This document shows, piece after piece, positions 26,083 through 36,337 of a stretch of DNA of 64,000 bases. A program made the position numbers and the translations under genes. Within the stretch, counting starts at the first letter, position 1. The number at the start of each line of letters is the position of its first letter. The DNA comes from Cladochytrium replicatum (taxonomy: Eukaryota; Chytridiomycota; Chytridiomycetes; Cladochytriales; Cladochytriaceae). The notes under the pieces are model-generated. The model was not told the origin of the DNA, ran no database searches, and worked only from the letters and a program-made list of their open reading frames with translations. The stretch is from assembly GCA_025526935.1 (NCBI GenBank), contig JAHLKD010000119.1:62001-126000 (forward strand), in the 5' to 3' direction.

Positions 26083-28648
26083 TCACTCCACTTTAAATCG
26101 CTTGTTTACAAATCTCTGGCTCAAAATTGTTCCAAACACTCCTGCTAATGTCAAAACAACCCCAACAACCAATTCAATTGCTTGGTAAGTTGGAGATAGA
26201 ACTTGAAAGATGCGGTATCGTGTGAATGTCCACCTGTGTGATGCGAAGATGTGAGAAGAGCTCGTCGTAAGTTTGACAGAACGCGAAAGTACCTGCTCTC
26301 AACCCATGTCGGTTCTGATAGATCGTTGACTTGCCACTTGCCGATACTTTCATCCCATGATAGTCCAGTCCCAAATGCCGGATGCACCTTTGAGGAACGA
26401 GGATAGCACTGCCCGGAGATACATTCATTCTAAAAGAGGGAGAGTTCAGTTAGTGAAAGAAATAGGCTCTACATTGCTCACATCTCCGCAGTCTTTATCC
26501 TCTGAGCATGTGGTCCCAGTTGAAGATCGAACTGCTCGGTTCATCAAACTTTGTACCAAGAACGGAATCCCGGTGGGAAGCTTTGCAAATTGGAATACAC
26601 CTGAATATCCAGTGAGTTGCGATGCGGTCCCGCTAACACCTGATACAATCCGCCCGTAAATCACAGCTCGGCTATATTTCCCCAAAACAAACCTTTGAGT
26701 TGGTGGAAAAACCCGCAGGTTATGTTTCGTGTAAAGCAATCAACCAGTACACGCACGAGTGTGCAGTTCACGCCGACTGCCGCGGGGGCCACGTCGTTCG
26801 TTCCCGAAGCAAGCGTCCACAACGCTCGCGATGTTTTGTTGACCATGGCGCACATGTTTGATATACTTGCGTCAGAGTAACGCTGGAAGTCATCGAACTC
26901 CCCGTCAATATACCTAAACGAACACGGGTGGGTTAAAATCGCAACCGATAAAGCGAAATTTTGGACCTACTTCGATTCGAACTGCGTATTGAAGTCAGAG
27001 ACAAAGACCGTACCGATGCTGCGCTTCTGTGAAATGAACGAGTGCGCACTCCCTGGAGGTAAACCAGCATCTGATGGTGTTGTCGCAGAGTTGATTTGAA
27101 CAGCTGATGCAGATCCAGTGCCATTGATTGGAGATACAGCGGGGCCTTTTAGCAATCCGATAAGACTCGTCGCCGCCGCGTTTGATGTGTCATGGGTGTG
27201 AAGGTAGAAATTTGCAGCTCCAGTTGCGCCGCTACCAAGAACGCTCCCGAATTCCAGTACGCTTTCGATGCGATCAAAGTTGATGTTGGTAAAGTTAGAA
27301 TCAGGAACACAAGGATTGTTACATCCGCTTGAGTACGGGCAAATCGATGTCGGGGTATTCGATTTGCATGTAAACTGAGCAATGTCTTTCACGAACCGCC
27401 TTGAGCCAGAAAAGCCCCATGCTTCTGCGTTGAAAAATGTGAACATGATATGTTTTTGAAGTTCGGATATGCTACGGGGCGACTGAAAAGTTATGTTAGC
27501 CCATGCTGCCCTAGTGCAGACAAATGAGCCAGACTCGCCTTGCTTAAAGCATCCGCGATGGCAATAGAAGCGATCATTCCACTCCGTTCGCTCAATCCGG
27601 TGCTGTAATCATGGAAAAACGAGAGAGCGTCCAGTTTTGAAGAGACTACAATGATCGGTTTCTGATCGGTCTTTGAGATTGTTTGGGAGAAAGTCGACCA
27701 AACAGACCATCCACCCAAAGGATCACAGGTAGCTATTGATACCATTTTCTTCTCAGCAATTCACACAGAGCGTTTATTTGGAGCTGTCTTACCGCGTCGT
27801 AAGCACGTCGGTGCATCTTGGACCGCATGCATGAGTGTATCGAACTGAAACGAATATAGAGGAAATTGGCTGTAGCCTCGGTTCGCGTTGAACGCAACCG
27901 CCTGTAAGGCTTGTTGAGCATGCGGCTAATATTACAGAAGAAAAAGGTACCTGAAGAACAGCATCTACTGAAGCCTTTGAGCCATTGTCGAGCTGCCAGA
28001 TCGACGCAATTGGAATGGGGATGTTGTCGTAAATCAAACCGTTCGCCTGAACATTTTGTGAGGGAACATTCAGAAAACAGTGTGACAGGATCAAGTACAG
28101 TAGGATTCCACGCATATGCAGAGCTTGATTTGCTGTAGAAACTAAACTGGAAGTTCGGATATGTCTCCCCTGGTGAAAACGTGCTGGGATCCGCAAATCC
28201 TGTAACATTCTTCAGCAGTAAAATTCCAGCCACTTTCCCAGATTGGATCATCTTTTGCACGTTAGGTCTGCTCCATGATATAAATCCGGTGGTCATCACA
28301 ACGTACACTCATGCCCCACCTTGTCAGCAAAGAGTACGGCAAAACGAGAGAGTATTTGCTTGGAATCCCGTCAGATAGTGCTGTTGTAAGCTCACCATCG
28401 GTGGAAACCTTTCGAAGGATTCCGACGTCTCCGGCATCTGCGATTGCAGTCAGTGTGAAATGAAACCCCACAAACGTATGTGTACTTTGGCAGCCAATAG
28501 CGGATGTTCCGTTGAGCAGTCTTGTGCATGGTGAAGCAGAGACACCCTGGTAGATTGACGACTGGATCAAGAGCTGTTGCGACGCGGCTCTCCCCACCAG
28601 CAGGCACCCAAGCAGGAGCAGCTTTGGGATGTTGAATGATGGAACCAT
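26083..28648 (-). CDS. Nicastrin-like gamma-secretase subunit
   Basis: Eleven exons on the minus strand: 28648-28486, 28437-28320, 28267-28099, 28046-27951, 27901-27793, 27732-27539, 27482-26971, 26913-26693, 26639-26482, 26429-26293, 26233-26083. They sum exactly to 675 residues, against about 709 in human. Order of features: signal peptide (LLLLGCLLVGRAASQ), CTRLLNGTSAIGCQ, a segment YDNIPIPIASIW, FPLYSF then PTCLRR, CDPLGGWSVWSTF, then the aminopeptidase-like core (SKLDALSFFHD; HIMFTFFNAEAWGFSGSRR). A Cys-rich stretch, HPAFGTGLSWDE and TWVESRW follow, then one C-terminal membrane helix (IELVVGVVLTLAGVFGTIL). Nicastrin is the large ectodomain subunit of gamma-secretase with presenilin, Aph-1 and Pen-2 (family knowledge). 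The intron 27538-27483 needs a GC donor (AAG/GCGAGT); other introns are GT-AG. Confidence 0.88.
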
Positions 28649-30057
28649 TCCTGTGGCTTTGTGATGAAGTTGCGGGCTCGAAATTCTAGAAATTGATTTG
28701 ACTTGTTAAAAACAATCTTAATGTTTGCTATACATTAAAAAAAATGCATCAATGAAGATGAGAGTGTGCTTAGCGCTGGCTGCTAGCTCCACTTGGGTTG
28801 GCGCCCGCTTTACACCGAACGACTTGTATATCTACCGGGTGAAAGTTCCCACCCCACCACTTGCTCCTAGTTCGCTGGTCCTACCAGTTGCAGCACAAGC
28901 ACCATTCTTCTCCCCCACCATTGTTCTCCCTCGCAACGGTCTTTCCCCTTCATTCCCCAGTCCGCCGCGAACCCGCCGCAAGTCAACAGCACTGTATGTT
29001 CCGCAAACAGTACAAGTAACTTGCTTGCTGCAATGCCCGACTTCGCCGTTCCCGCATCATTTTCTTCACAGCTTCATTGCTATCGTGGAATTTACCCTTC
29101 CATGTCGTAAGATCCACCGGTTTTGCGTTTGGCTCCAGTAGACTTTGCCGATGCAAGGGGCGTGTTCGCCAGGAACTACATATTGCTGTTTCCCCACTTT
29201 GATGGCGGGTCCTGCGCGTACTTCTCGCCAAATCCACATTCCATTGCGCACTGGTGGAGGCGTTTTCGGATGAAAGCGAGTATTCCTCGATGCTGTCGTC
29301 GTGGCGACCAAAATTTTGAAACCCATAGTTCTGATTACGAGATGGGTAAAGCTGGCGACCGCGAAGACACTTTAAGACGCTTGAAGAAGAACCTCTTGCT
29401 TAAACCGTGCCATGAGATGAGATCCACATGGAGTGTGGGAACAGATAGGTCCTGCGTGCTTTCGCCAGCAAGAAGTTTGAATAATAAAATCCTCAATCAA
29501 ACAACCATTGTCGTACCTTGTGCTATTTCATGGTCGCCCTGAAATAGGCACCCACGAGGATCCCCACTTACCATCTTGTTTGTGAACCCCCCCTCTGCCG
29601 CACTACCGCTGCAATAAAATCAAAGCTGGGGATCTTGAACGAGATGTTACCATAAGCCTTCACCAATCGCATCGGAAAGGCGTGACGTGTCAACCTCTTG
29701 GCAACACGAAGAACCTCATTGAGCTCCGTCCTTAAGACTGCAAGCAGAGACCTCAAGTAATGGTTTGGTTGGATGATCTTGCCCACCATTGCTTTGATCC
29801 CTAAACTGCCAACTGGTCCGAGTGGAACATCGGCACGGAAAATTTGGCCGCAGCGTTTCTCGCCGTCTTCACGGTCGACTGTGCATGTTTCACGATTCAA
29901 TATTGTTCTGACCTCCCGCAAAGCTTCAGAAAACATTATTATCCAGCTGGTGATCAAAATACACATGGGCATTCATGATTGTCTTCCTTCATCATTGCCC
30001 TCGTTGGACACATGACATGGAAAGTTTTGGTGAGCATCCAAAGTAGGTATTCTCTCA
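28649..30057. other. Gene-poor region with two unassigned frames
   Basis: About 1.4 kb. A plus frame (28725-29141) contains MKMRVCLALAASSTWVGA, which looks like a signal peptide, followed by RFTPNDLYIYRV and Pro-rich sequence. It may be the first exon or a relic of a secreted-protein gene, but no continuation could be followed. A minus frame of 134 codons (29568-29972) is open and partly helical without a recognisable family. Neither is called as a gene. Confidence 0.35.
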
Positions 30058-32019
30058 TCATATCCCCGGTCCCGAAGTGTCCTCTTCGCCGATCCGCTTC
30101 ACATCAGCCTCTTCCTTCCCTCCCATGTCCTCGTCAAGACCACGTCCACTAGCCCCGCCACTAGGTGAAATCGGCGGACTTTTAGAACCGTCCCTTTCGT
30201 CCTTTGATCCACTTTGTCGACTTCTGTCCCTGTTCGACCGTGACCGTGATCGGAAGCGCGTGCGCGAACGGCGTCGTTTCGACCGCCTACTGCTCCTATC
30301 TCTCGAACACGATCTGCTACGACCCTCCTTGTTATTTTCATGTGAATTCGGTTCGGATTCGCGAGGTGGGCCATAAGGTGAAGGATCCCTACGCTTGTCC
30401 GGCGTTCGGCTGCGGCTGCGGGATCGGCTTCTTGTTCGTCTTCGCGATTTGCTCTTTTTGGAGTTCTTTGACCTGTGTCTCCGAGACCGCGACCGCGACC
30501 TCGATCGACTTTTGCGATCACCTCTACTCCTAAAGTCCTGATCCACATCTTCATTCTCAACTCTGTCATTCGATTTGCGCTCATCATCTCCTCTATTCCC
30601 GCCATCTCGCTCCCTTTCAAGCGACCGCTCCGTCGACATCTCAGATCGATCTTTCCGTCGTCGCTTTTTATGGTATTTTCGCGTCCGCCGTTCAGATCGA
30701 TCCCTCGACCTTTCTCTTCTCTTCTTTTTGCGCGATTTTTCACCGATTAAACGCGCTTCTTCAACAGGCGTCGGCGTGCACTCGTATTGTACAGCTGTGG
30801 AAGGCGAGACCGCTGTCGCTCGTGACTCGCCGTTCCAATCGCTGCTCATCGATCTCCCGCGCACCTCTTCAAACTCGTACCCGTGCTGATCATCATAACC
30901 CGGATCGCCCACCATCATCTTCCACTCGTCGACATTATCGAACCCCGCCACGAACGCGTCCCACTCGTCGCACACCTGGTCCCTCCACCGATCCAGAACC
31001 ATATCCACCTCCACGACCTCCGAAATCAGCTTTCCGTCCCGTGGGTAAAACAAGCCCTCGAGCCCGTCGTCAAGCACCACATACGCGATCTGCATCGCCT
31101 TCCTGATTTCCTCCATCCTGAACGTGCCTTTGGAGACGTTGTTGGAGGTATCGGTTGGGTCTTCGATGTAGAGACGCAGGTCTGAGGCTCGAGAGCCGTA
31201 GCCCATGCGGTAGACTTCGGGTGGTCGGTCGATGTGCCGGGCGAGACGGACGGAGATGGCGCGGCGGTGGTAGTCGAATTTTACGCCAAAGGTTTCGAAG
31301 AAGGCGAGGAGGATGCGGGCTAATGGGTGGGATGAGATGGCGTTGGGTGGAAAGTGCTGGATTACGGAGACCAGCATATTGAGGATGGAGTAGCCGCCTA
31401 GGCCGCCTGTGTAGACCTCTGCAAAGCCTTTGATTTGGACCTGAAATGGGCAAAATTAGATGGCGCATCTTGAGCATATAGGAGGACTGTATACCCAGTA
31501 CTTGATAATGAGAGCGAGGGGACGGAGGTGGGGGGAGTAATCGACGGTGACCCATTTGCGAACGAGCGTTGAGGATGATTCGCCGGAGGTGTTATTTGCG
31601 CTGATGTCAACTTTCAGTTTTCCAATACAACTTTTGAATTTCAGAACGGGAACGCGAGCCTGGAGGATCAGATCCTCGCTTCCCGGCTCGGCGATCAGGC
31701 CTGGTCTTGAAACGATTGCCTGATGGATATATGCAAGGACTGAGTTGTTGTTGAGTGAGTTATGCTGGACGACGAGATCAACGTCAGAATCTGGGAGACA
31801 CAGGCCGGTTGCTTGAGAGCCAAAGATAGCCACGCGGGCATCGTTTTCAGACCAACCGAGGATATCGCGAAGGATCAAGTTTGTGAGACGGTCGACGATC
31901 CATTCGCGGAGAGCGGACTCTTGGGGACGCGGAGAGAGGTGTTTTGCGAGCTGAGTGACTTCGTCGTTGAGCGCGCGGAGACGCTCCCGTCGTTCCTGAG
32001 ACTCGTCGGCAGGATTCAT
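30058..32019 (-). CDS. Trf4/PAPD5-like non-canonical poly(A) polymerase with RS-rich tail
   Basis: Two exons, 32019-31495 and 31440-30058, with a 54-base intron; 635 residues. The nucleotidyltransferase site is complete: Gly-Ser at 67-68 (FGSQATGLCLP), Asp79 and Asp81 (DSDVDLVV) and the third Asp138 (LKVDIS). The intron interrupts IKYW/VQIKGF, followed by the central-domain signature VYTGGLGGYSILNML and a PAP-associated region. This is the Trf4/5 group, which adds short A tails to nuclear RNAs for exosome decay in the TRAMP complex (family knowledge). From about residue 370 the protein is highly charged, with KKKRRERSRDR and long Arg-Ser/Arg-Asp runs typical of splicing-factor RS domains. The tail is in the same exon as the central domain. 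Family call strong; the role of the tail is inferred. Confidence 0.87.
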
Positions 32020-32146
32020 TAGGAAGGCATCCAGAATTTGAAAATACCCAAAAATGGCTTGGGAAGGTGGGAAAATGGGAGAGAAAATGGTTTAGTGATT
32101 GTCGCTATTGAAAAACTATGGAAAAACCGCTGAATGCTGCTTGTTA

Positions 32147-33040
32147 TCACTCTTCAAGCTTGCGGGAAGCACAGATCACAGCAGGCTCAATCTCACGGAT
32201 CGTGGACATGTTCTCGGAATACCCAACAAACATTCCCTTTGCTGAAGCAAAATAGGTGCTGGTGCAATATTACACTTGGAACACTCACCCATGCCCAATA
32301 ATGCATTAACTGTGCTGCGATCCTGCATCTGATAGGCGGCACTATCAAGAATGCTTAAAACACTCATACCATCCCACGTACCCACAACTCACCAGTGGAT
32401 CTTGACAAGAATCAACAAAAGTCGAGGGTCATCCGATCCGCCATCATGCACTCCATCGCCACAATCCTTCAACCAAGTCTAAACCAAAAAAAAGAATTCA
32501 GAGAAATTTTCTATCACACATCGTAAAACACACCTTCACTTCGGGCCAGTACAAATTCTCGACATGTTCTCGATCCTTCACAATCGCTGCAACTCCCGCA
32601 ATCGACGCCCACTCCGTCACCCCCGCAGTTGTCTGATGAACGAAAGCAAGGTTCACATGTTCATCGTGCTCAAGCTCGTCAAATTTGTGTGACTCGGCGT
32701 TCGCTGCGAACCACAAATCAACCTCCCTGTGCTTCTCGAGCAACATCATTGGACGAGAGATAAGGTGTCCATCCACTCTGCGAGTCGTAAACATGCATGT
32801 CTTCAGCCGCAGCACAAGCGCAAAAAGATCCGCGAGCTGTTCGCGGTTAGGAGTCACGGTGTCGACGCATGCTCGTTTGAGTTCGTCCCCGCTCCGTTTA
32901 GACGGTTTCTCAGAGGGAGTCTCAGATGTCATTGTCGTGTTTCCCGATTGAGCTGCCATTGTGTCGGAGAGAGTTGTAACGGCAAATGCTGATCCAAGCG
33001 CATCCACCAACGCGTCATCCGGGTTCGTAGTTGACTGCAT
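32147..33040 (-). CDS. PNPOx-like flavin-binding protein (general stress protein 26 type)
   Basis: Four exons on the minus strand: 33040-32534, 32478-32393, 32353-32289, 32241-32147; 250 residues. Residues 1-55 are Ser/Thr-rich. The split-barrel pyridoxamine-phosphate-oxidase-like fold follows: CMFTTRRVDGHLISRPM, DLWFAANAESHKFDEL, HVNLAFVHQTTAGVTEWASI, then VENLYWPEV joined to DDPRLLLILVKIH, then DSAAYQM and a C-terminal helix. This matches the general stress protein 26 subgroup, which binds FMN or FAD rather than acting as a classical PNP oxidase (family knowledge). The third exon's acceptor is uncertain: AAG at 32354-32356, or an AG nine bases further upstream in the gene, which adds three residues. 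Both keep frame. A later ATG (codon 28) is an alternative start. Confidence 0.8.
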
Positions 33041-33349
33041 CGTAGATTCACCTTCACGAGCTTCAGCTACTCCTCCACTCCTTTAAAAGCAAGCACAGCA
33101 ATCTCCCGTTCTCGACGTCAGTTGGAACAGCGGGGAGACAAGGAAAGCGTACAACAAAAGAAATTCAACCACCTGTCTGGCATCTTTGCAATTGAATATC
33201 TATCTAAACACTTAATTTATCCTAAAATGTGATTTAAGTCCATTCGACGAGCTCTGGGTAATGTCGTGTGCTCCCAATTTCCCGGGGTGGTTGATTCCCC
33301 CTTGCTCACGTGTATCGTTGCACTGCCACATTGCCAACCCGAATCCCCA
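33041..33349. other. Divergent promoter of PNPOx-like and eL38 genes
   Basis: About 310 bases between two divergent genes. TTTAAAAGC lies near 33082. The eL38 leader just before its start-codon exon is C-rich (CCCGAATCCCCA). No further element could be assigned. Confidence 0.4.
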
Positions 33350-33888
33350 ATGGTAAATCCTGAGAATGGGCAAATGGAGGCGGACTCGTTCCTATGAGGA
33401 GAGAGAGGAATGCGATGTCGTATGCGATGCATGCGTGGATGGTTGGATTGTATGCCGTTGGATGGATGGATAGGCGGATGGATGGACCATCCACACGATG
33501 ATTCGATTTCGAATCGTAAAAATCTCACCGACTCTGTTTATTTTTGCAGCCAAAGCAAGTGAAGGAAATCAAGGACTTTTTGCTCACTGCCCGCCGCAAG
33601 GATGCTAAGGGTGAGTGAACACGAAATTAATAAGGCCCAGTGAACTCATCAATGTCCAAACAGCCATCCGGATAAAGAAGAACGGCAACTCGTACAAGTT
33701 CAAAGTGCGATGCTCGCGGTACCTCTACACCCTCGTCGTCTCCGACGCCGAGAAGGCTGAGAAGCTTAAACAGTCCCTTCCTCCCGGTGCGTTCCCTTTG
33801 TTCAGTTTGTCTTAATTATCTTATCGAGTATTTTTTTACGTTTGCAGCTATCACAATCGAGACCGTGGACGAGAAGGCGAAGAACTAA
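33350..33888 (+). CDS. RPL38: Large-subunit ribosomal protein eL38
   Basis: Four exons: 33350-33352, 33550-33610, 33664-33786, 33848-33888; 75 residues. The first exon contributes only the ATG, directly followed by GTAAAT, a common layout for ribosomal protein genes. The protein reads [20 protein letters not shown], then [15 protein letters not shown], then [11 protein letters not shown], diagnostic of eL38, a small protein of the 60S subunit. The first intron (33353-33549) is long relative to the others and may hold regulatory sequence. The identification is unambiguous. Confidence 0.95.
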
Positions 33889-34325
33889 ACTAAAAAATTC
33901 TTGTCGGCTTTCGTTCTCTCTTCATACGTTCGGTCATCGGCTTTCAGATCATGGCATAGAGTTGTTGTGTTTTGGCTCGCTGATCACGGATTTGATGTGG
34001 TTTTTCACTCAGAACCAACGTTCGAATACACGATGCACATACACTCAGTTCTTGCAAGCGCAACCTGCAGATGTATTTACAGGGTTCGACATATCAAATA
34101 CGAGAGTGTTCATTTACGTGGTTGCCAAGTCTCCCAGTTGTTCTCTTTGGCGGCCTTCGTTTTCTGGGGTTTGCGAGACGAATTAATCGCCAAGTCGACT
34201 CGCATCTTTAGAGAAATACCTCGATGGTGTTCTGGCATACCGAGCAGTGCACGTCCGCCACTGTGTGCAGCCTGTGATAAGGACCCGCTCTTGACTTCGC
34301 CCACCCACTAGATTCACACACTGGC
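33889..34325. other. Intergenic region, no gene recognised
   Basis: About 440 bases after eL38. A plus frame of 136 codons crosses it (33901-34311) without any domain. It is considered chance. Confidence 0.4.
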
Positions 34326-35086
34326 CTAATCACCAGCGTCCTCATCCCAGCCAATCGTCAAGCGGCTCGATTTCCACCACTCAAGAATATCACCCCTTCC
34401 TTCGCTGCAAGCGTGACACATTACGTCCTTGAACCTCTTTTGCCAAACTTTATCCCGCTTCTGGTTTTGCACCACTCCAGCACTTCGACGCTGCTCAAAT
34501 GACTTATTATGGCCATGATGTCCGTGCCAGTTTGAACGGAAGCCCGCTCTGCTTCCACCACTCCAGCACTTCGACCGTTTCGAATGAACACAATACTGGA
34601 TTCCGAGTACACCAATTTGAAGCCTCGCAATCCACCAATCGAGCACGTGGATGTCCGTTCTCAGTTGCACCATCCCAGTCGAGATCGAGCCAGCTCAATT
34701 TCCACCAATCCAGCACACGAACTTGTCCATTTGCACTCGCGAGGTCCATCGGGCGAGGCAAGAAGCCATACGGCTAGTATTTTAGCTCCAGGCCGCTCGA
34801 TCTCCACCATTCCAACACGTCGACGTGTCCAAACTCGGATGCGTTGTTCATACGCTATGCGTGTATCCGCACGGGCGTCAGGTGCAAAGGTGGAAGTTGA
34901 GAACCACAACCAAGCCGTGCACACTGGCGTCGTCCATGGAGGGGGGTTCGAGCACTGGCATCAGAGCTTCTTGAACATGCGTCCTCCTCAAAAAATCGCT
35001 CTCTTGTAGGCGTGAGCGGATTTACTACCCCATGCTGCGAGGCACAAGAGCATGTCGTCCACAATTTCGAGGGGAAGAGGGACCAT
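34326..35086 (-). pseudogene. WW-repeat family relic, minus strand
   Basis: Read on the minus strand from ATG at 35086: MVPLPLEIVDDMLLCLAAWG, matching the family's F-box-like start, runs to a stop about 30 codons in. Repeat fragments follow in three frames: MDLASANGQVRVLDWWKLSW (about 34755-34700), VEVLEWWKQSGLPFK (about 34580-34535), then a last frame with GDILEWWKSSRLTIGWDE ending in TGA at 34326-34328. The body is shorter than in intact members and crossed by frameshifts. Confidence 0.75.
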
Positions 35087-35192
35087 TTCACGGCTGGATG
35101 TTGTGTATAAAACAATCATTGTAAAAGTGAGCCGATCTCTGATCCACCCAACAATTTGAAAAGAAGCTGAAAAATCTGTGGAACTCGAATAG

Positions 35193-36048
35193 ATGGGTGC
35201 ATTCCACACTATCGAGCTCGAAAAGCACCGTGCATTCACCCTTCATAAGGACGAATGGGACGTTATTACGCTCGACCGCATTGAAGAATCTACAAACGTC
35301 GCAATACATGCAGAGATCGCTGCACTTGTCCCCGAGGAAGGCATCGCGAATCTATGCTTTATCACCGAGTCGCTGACAGTGGTAAACAAAGATTGAGATG
35401 TCAGTCCCAAGGAAGCGGAAGGATCAACGACACAGTTTGAAAAGGGTGTGACAAGATTTTACGATGTAGTCGCAGACGCCATAATGAGGCATATCGACTT
35501 TGAGGTGACTAAGATCGTGATTTTGGCAGCTCCTGGATTTACTCGGATGAGCGAGCACTTGAAAGCAGTCCTTTCGATATTGGTTTATCGACGATTTTCT
35601 TGGCTTGATAGGACACGATATACAACCACATGTTCGAGCAGGCAGTGAAGCAGGAATACAAAAGTGCTTTTGACCAACAACATCGAGACTGCTGCGGAAG
35701 CAAATGCAGAGACGCGCACAGTCACTGATGGGCTGTTCAGGTTGGTACAGTACTTATTTCTGTTCATTCTGTTGAAGCATCTGATGTATTTACTTCTGAA
35801 CTTTTTCTCAGATCGGCGGATCTGGGTCCAGAGAAAGAAAATTTCTGGTGGAGCGGGTTAAAGACACCGGTGGGAAAGTATTGATGTTTTCCACGATGCA
35901 TATATCTGGAGAACAGTTGTCACAACTCTCTGGAGTTGCTGCGATATTGCACTTCCCGATGCAGGAGTTGGACGAGGAGGAGCTTGAAGATGATATTGTC
36001 CCGTCGGAGTTAGACGAGCCTCCAGGAAGTGTGGATGGCGATGTCTGA
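35193..36048 (+). pseudogene. Truncated Dom34/Pelota pseudogene
   Basis: Three pieces of the ribosome-rescue factor Dom34/Pelota follow in order. First is the end of the N domain (MGAFHTIELEKHRAFTL) and the start of the central domain (VPEEGIANLCFITESLTVV). After an in-frame TGA at 35394-35396 the same frame continues with VTRFYDVVADAIMRHIDFE and KIVILAAPGFTR. Next, in a shifted frame, comes YNHMFEQAVKQEYKSA, then VTDGLFR. After a likely intron (35742-35812), the C-terminal domain ends with VKDTGGKVLMF, HISGEQLSQLSGVAAIL and an acidic tail. Most of the Sm-like N-terminal domain, and the segment between the QAVK helix and VTDGLFR, are missing. Dom34 pairs with Hbs1 to split stalled ribosomes (family knowledge). 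This copy cannot encode a working factor; a complete copy is expected elsewhere. Confidence 0.82.
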
Positions 36049-36337
36049 TTGATGGATGTAATATGGACAGAATTCGACTCTGTCAGGCGAGATCTCAAGT
36101 TTTCAACCATAAGTTCCTCTCTCGAGAAAGCTGACAGCTTAAACACAAACCCAGAACAGAACAGGCACTGCAAGCAGTGGCTGTCCCGATGTCCGATCCC
36201 CCCACCGCCAAAAGTTTTTCGGTGCCACAACAACGCATGCATTGTGCAAAGAATTTCCCGACATGCGGTCAGCCGAGAAAGTATCAATGATAAGTTCGAG
36301 CAGTGGATAGAGCAGGAATCGCAAACAAGTTGGTGCC
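36049..36337. other. Upstream region of the glycosyltransferase gene
   Basis: About 290 bases between the Dom34 relic and the next ATG. No gene seen. Confidence 0.35.

Noticed and set aside
28725-29141. Frame with a signal-peptide-like start on the plus strand
   Set aside because: Only the first 18 residues look meaningful; the rest is Pro/Arg-rich in a way expected of chance translation and no further exon could be joined.
29568-29972. 134-codon minus-strand frame
   Set aside because: Open but without a recognisable family, and no supporting neighbours or splice sites.
30822-31106. Arg/Pro/His-rich frames antisense to the Trf4-like gene
   Set aside because: Shadow frames of a well-supported coding exon; composition follows the opposite strand.
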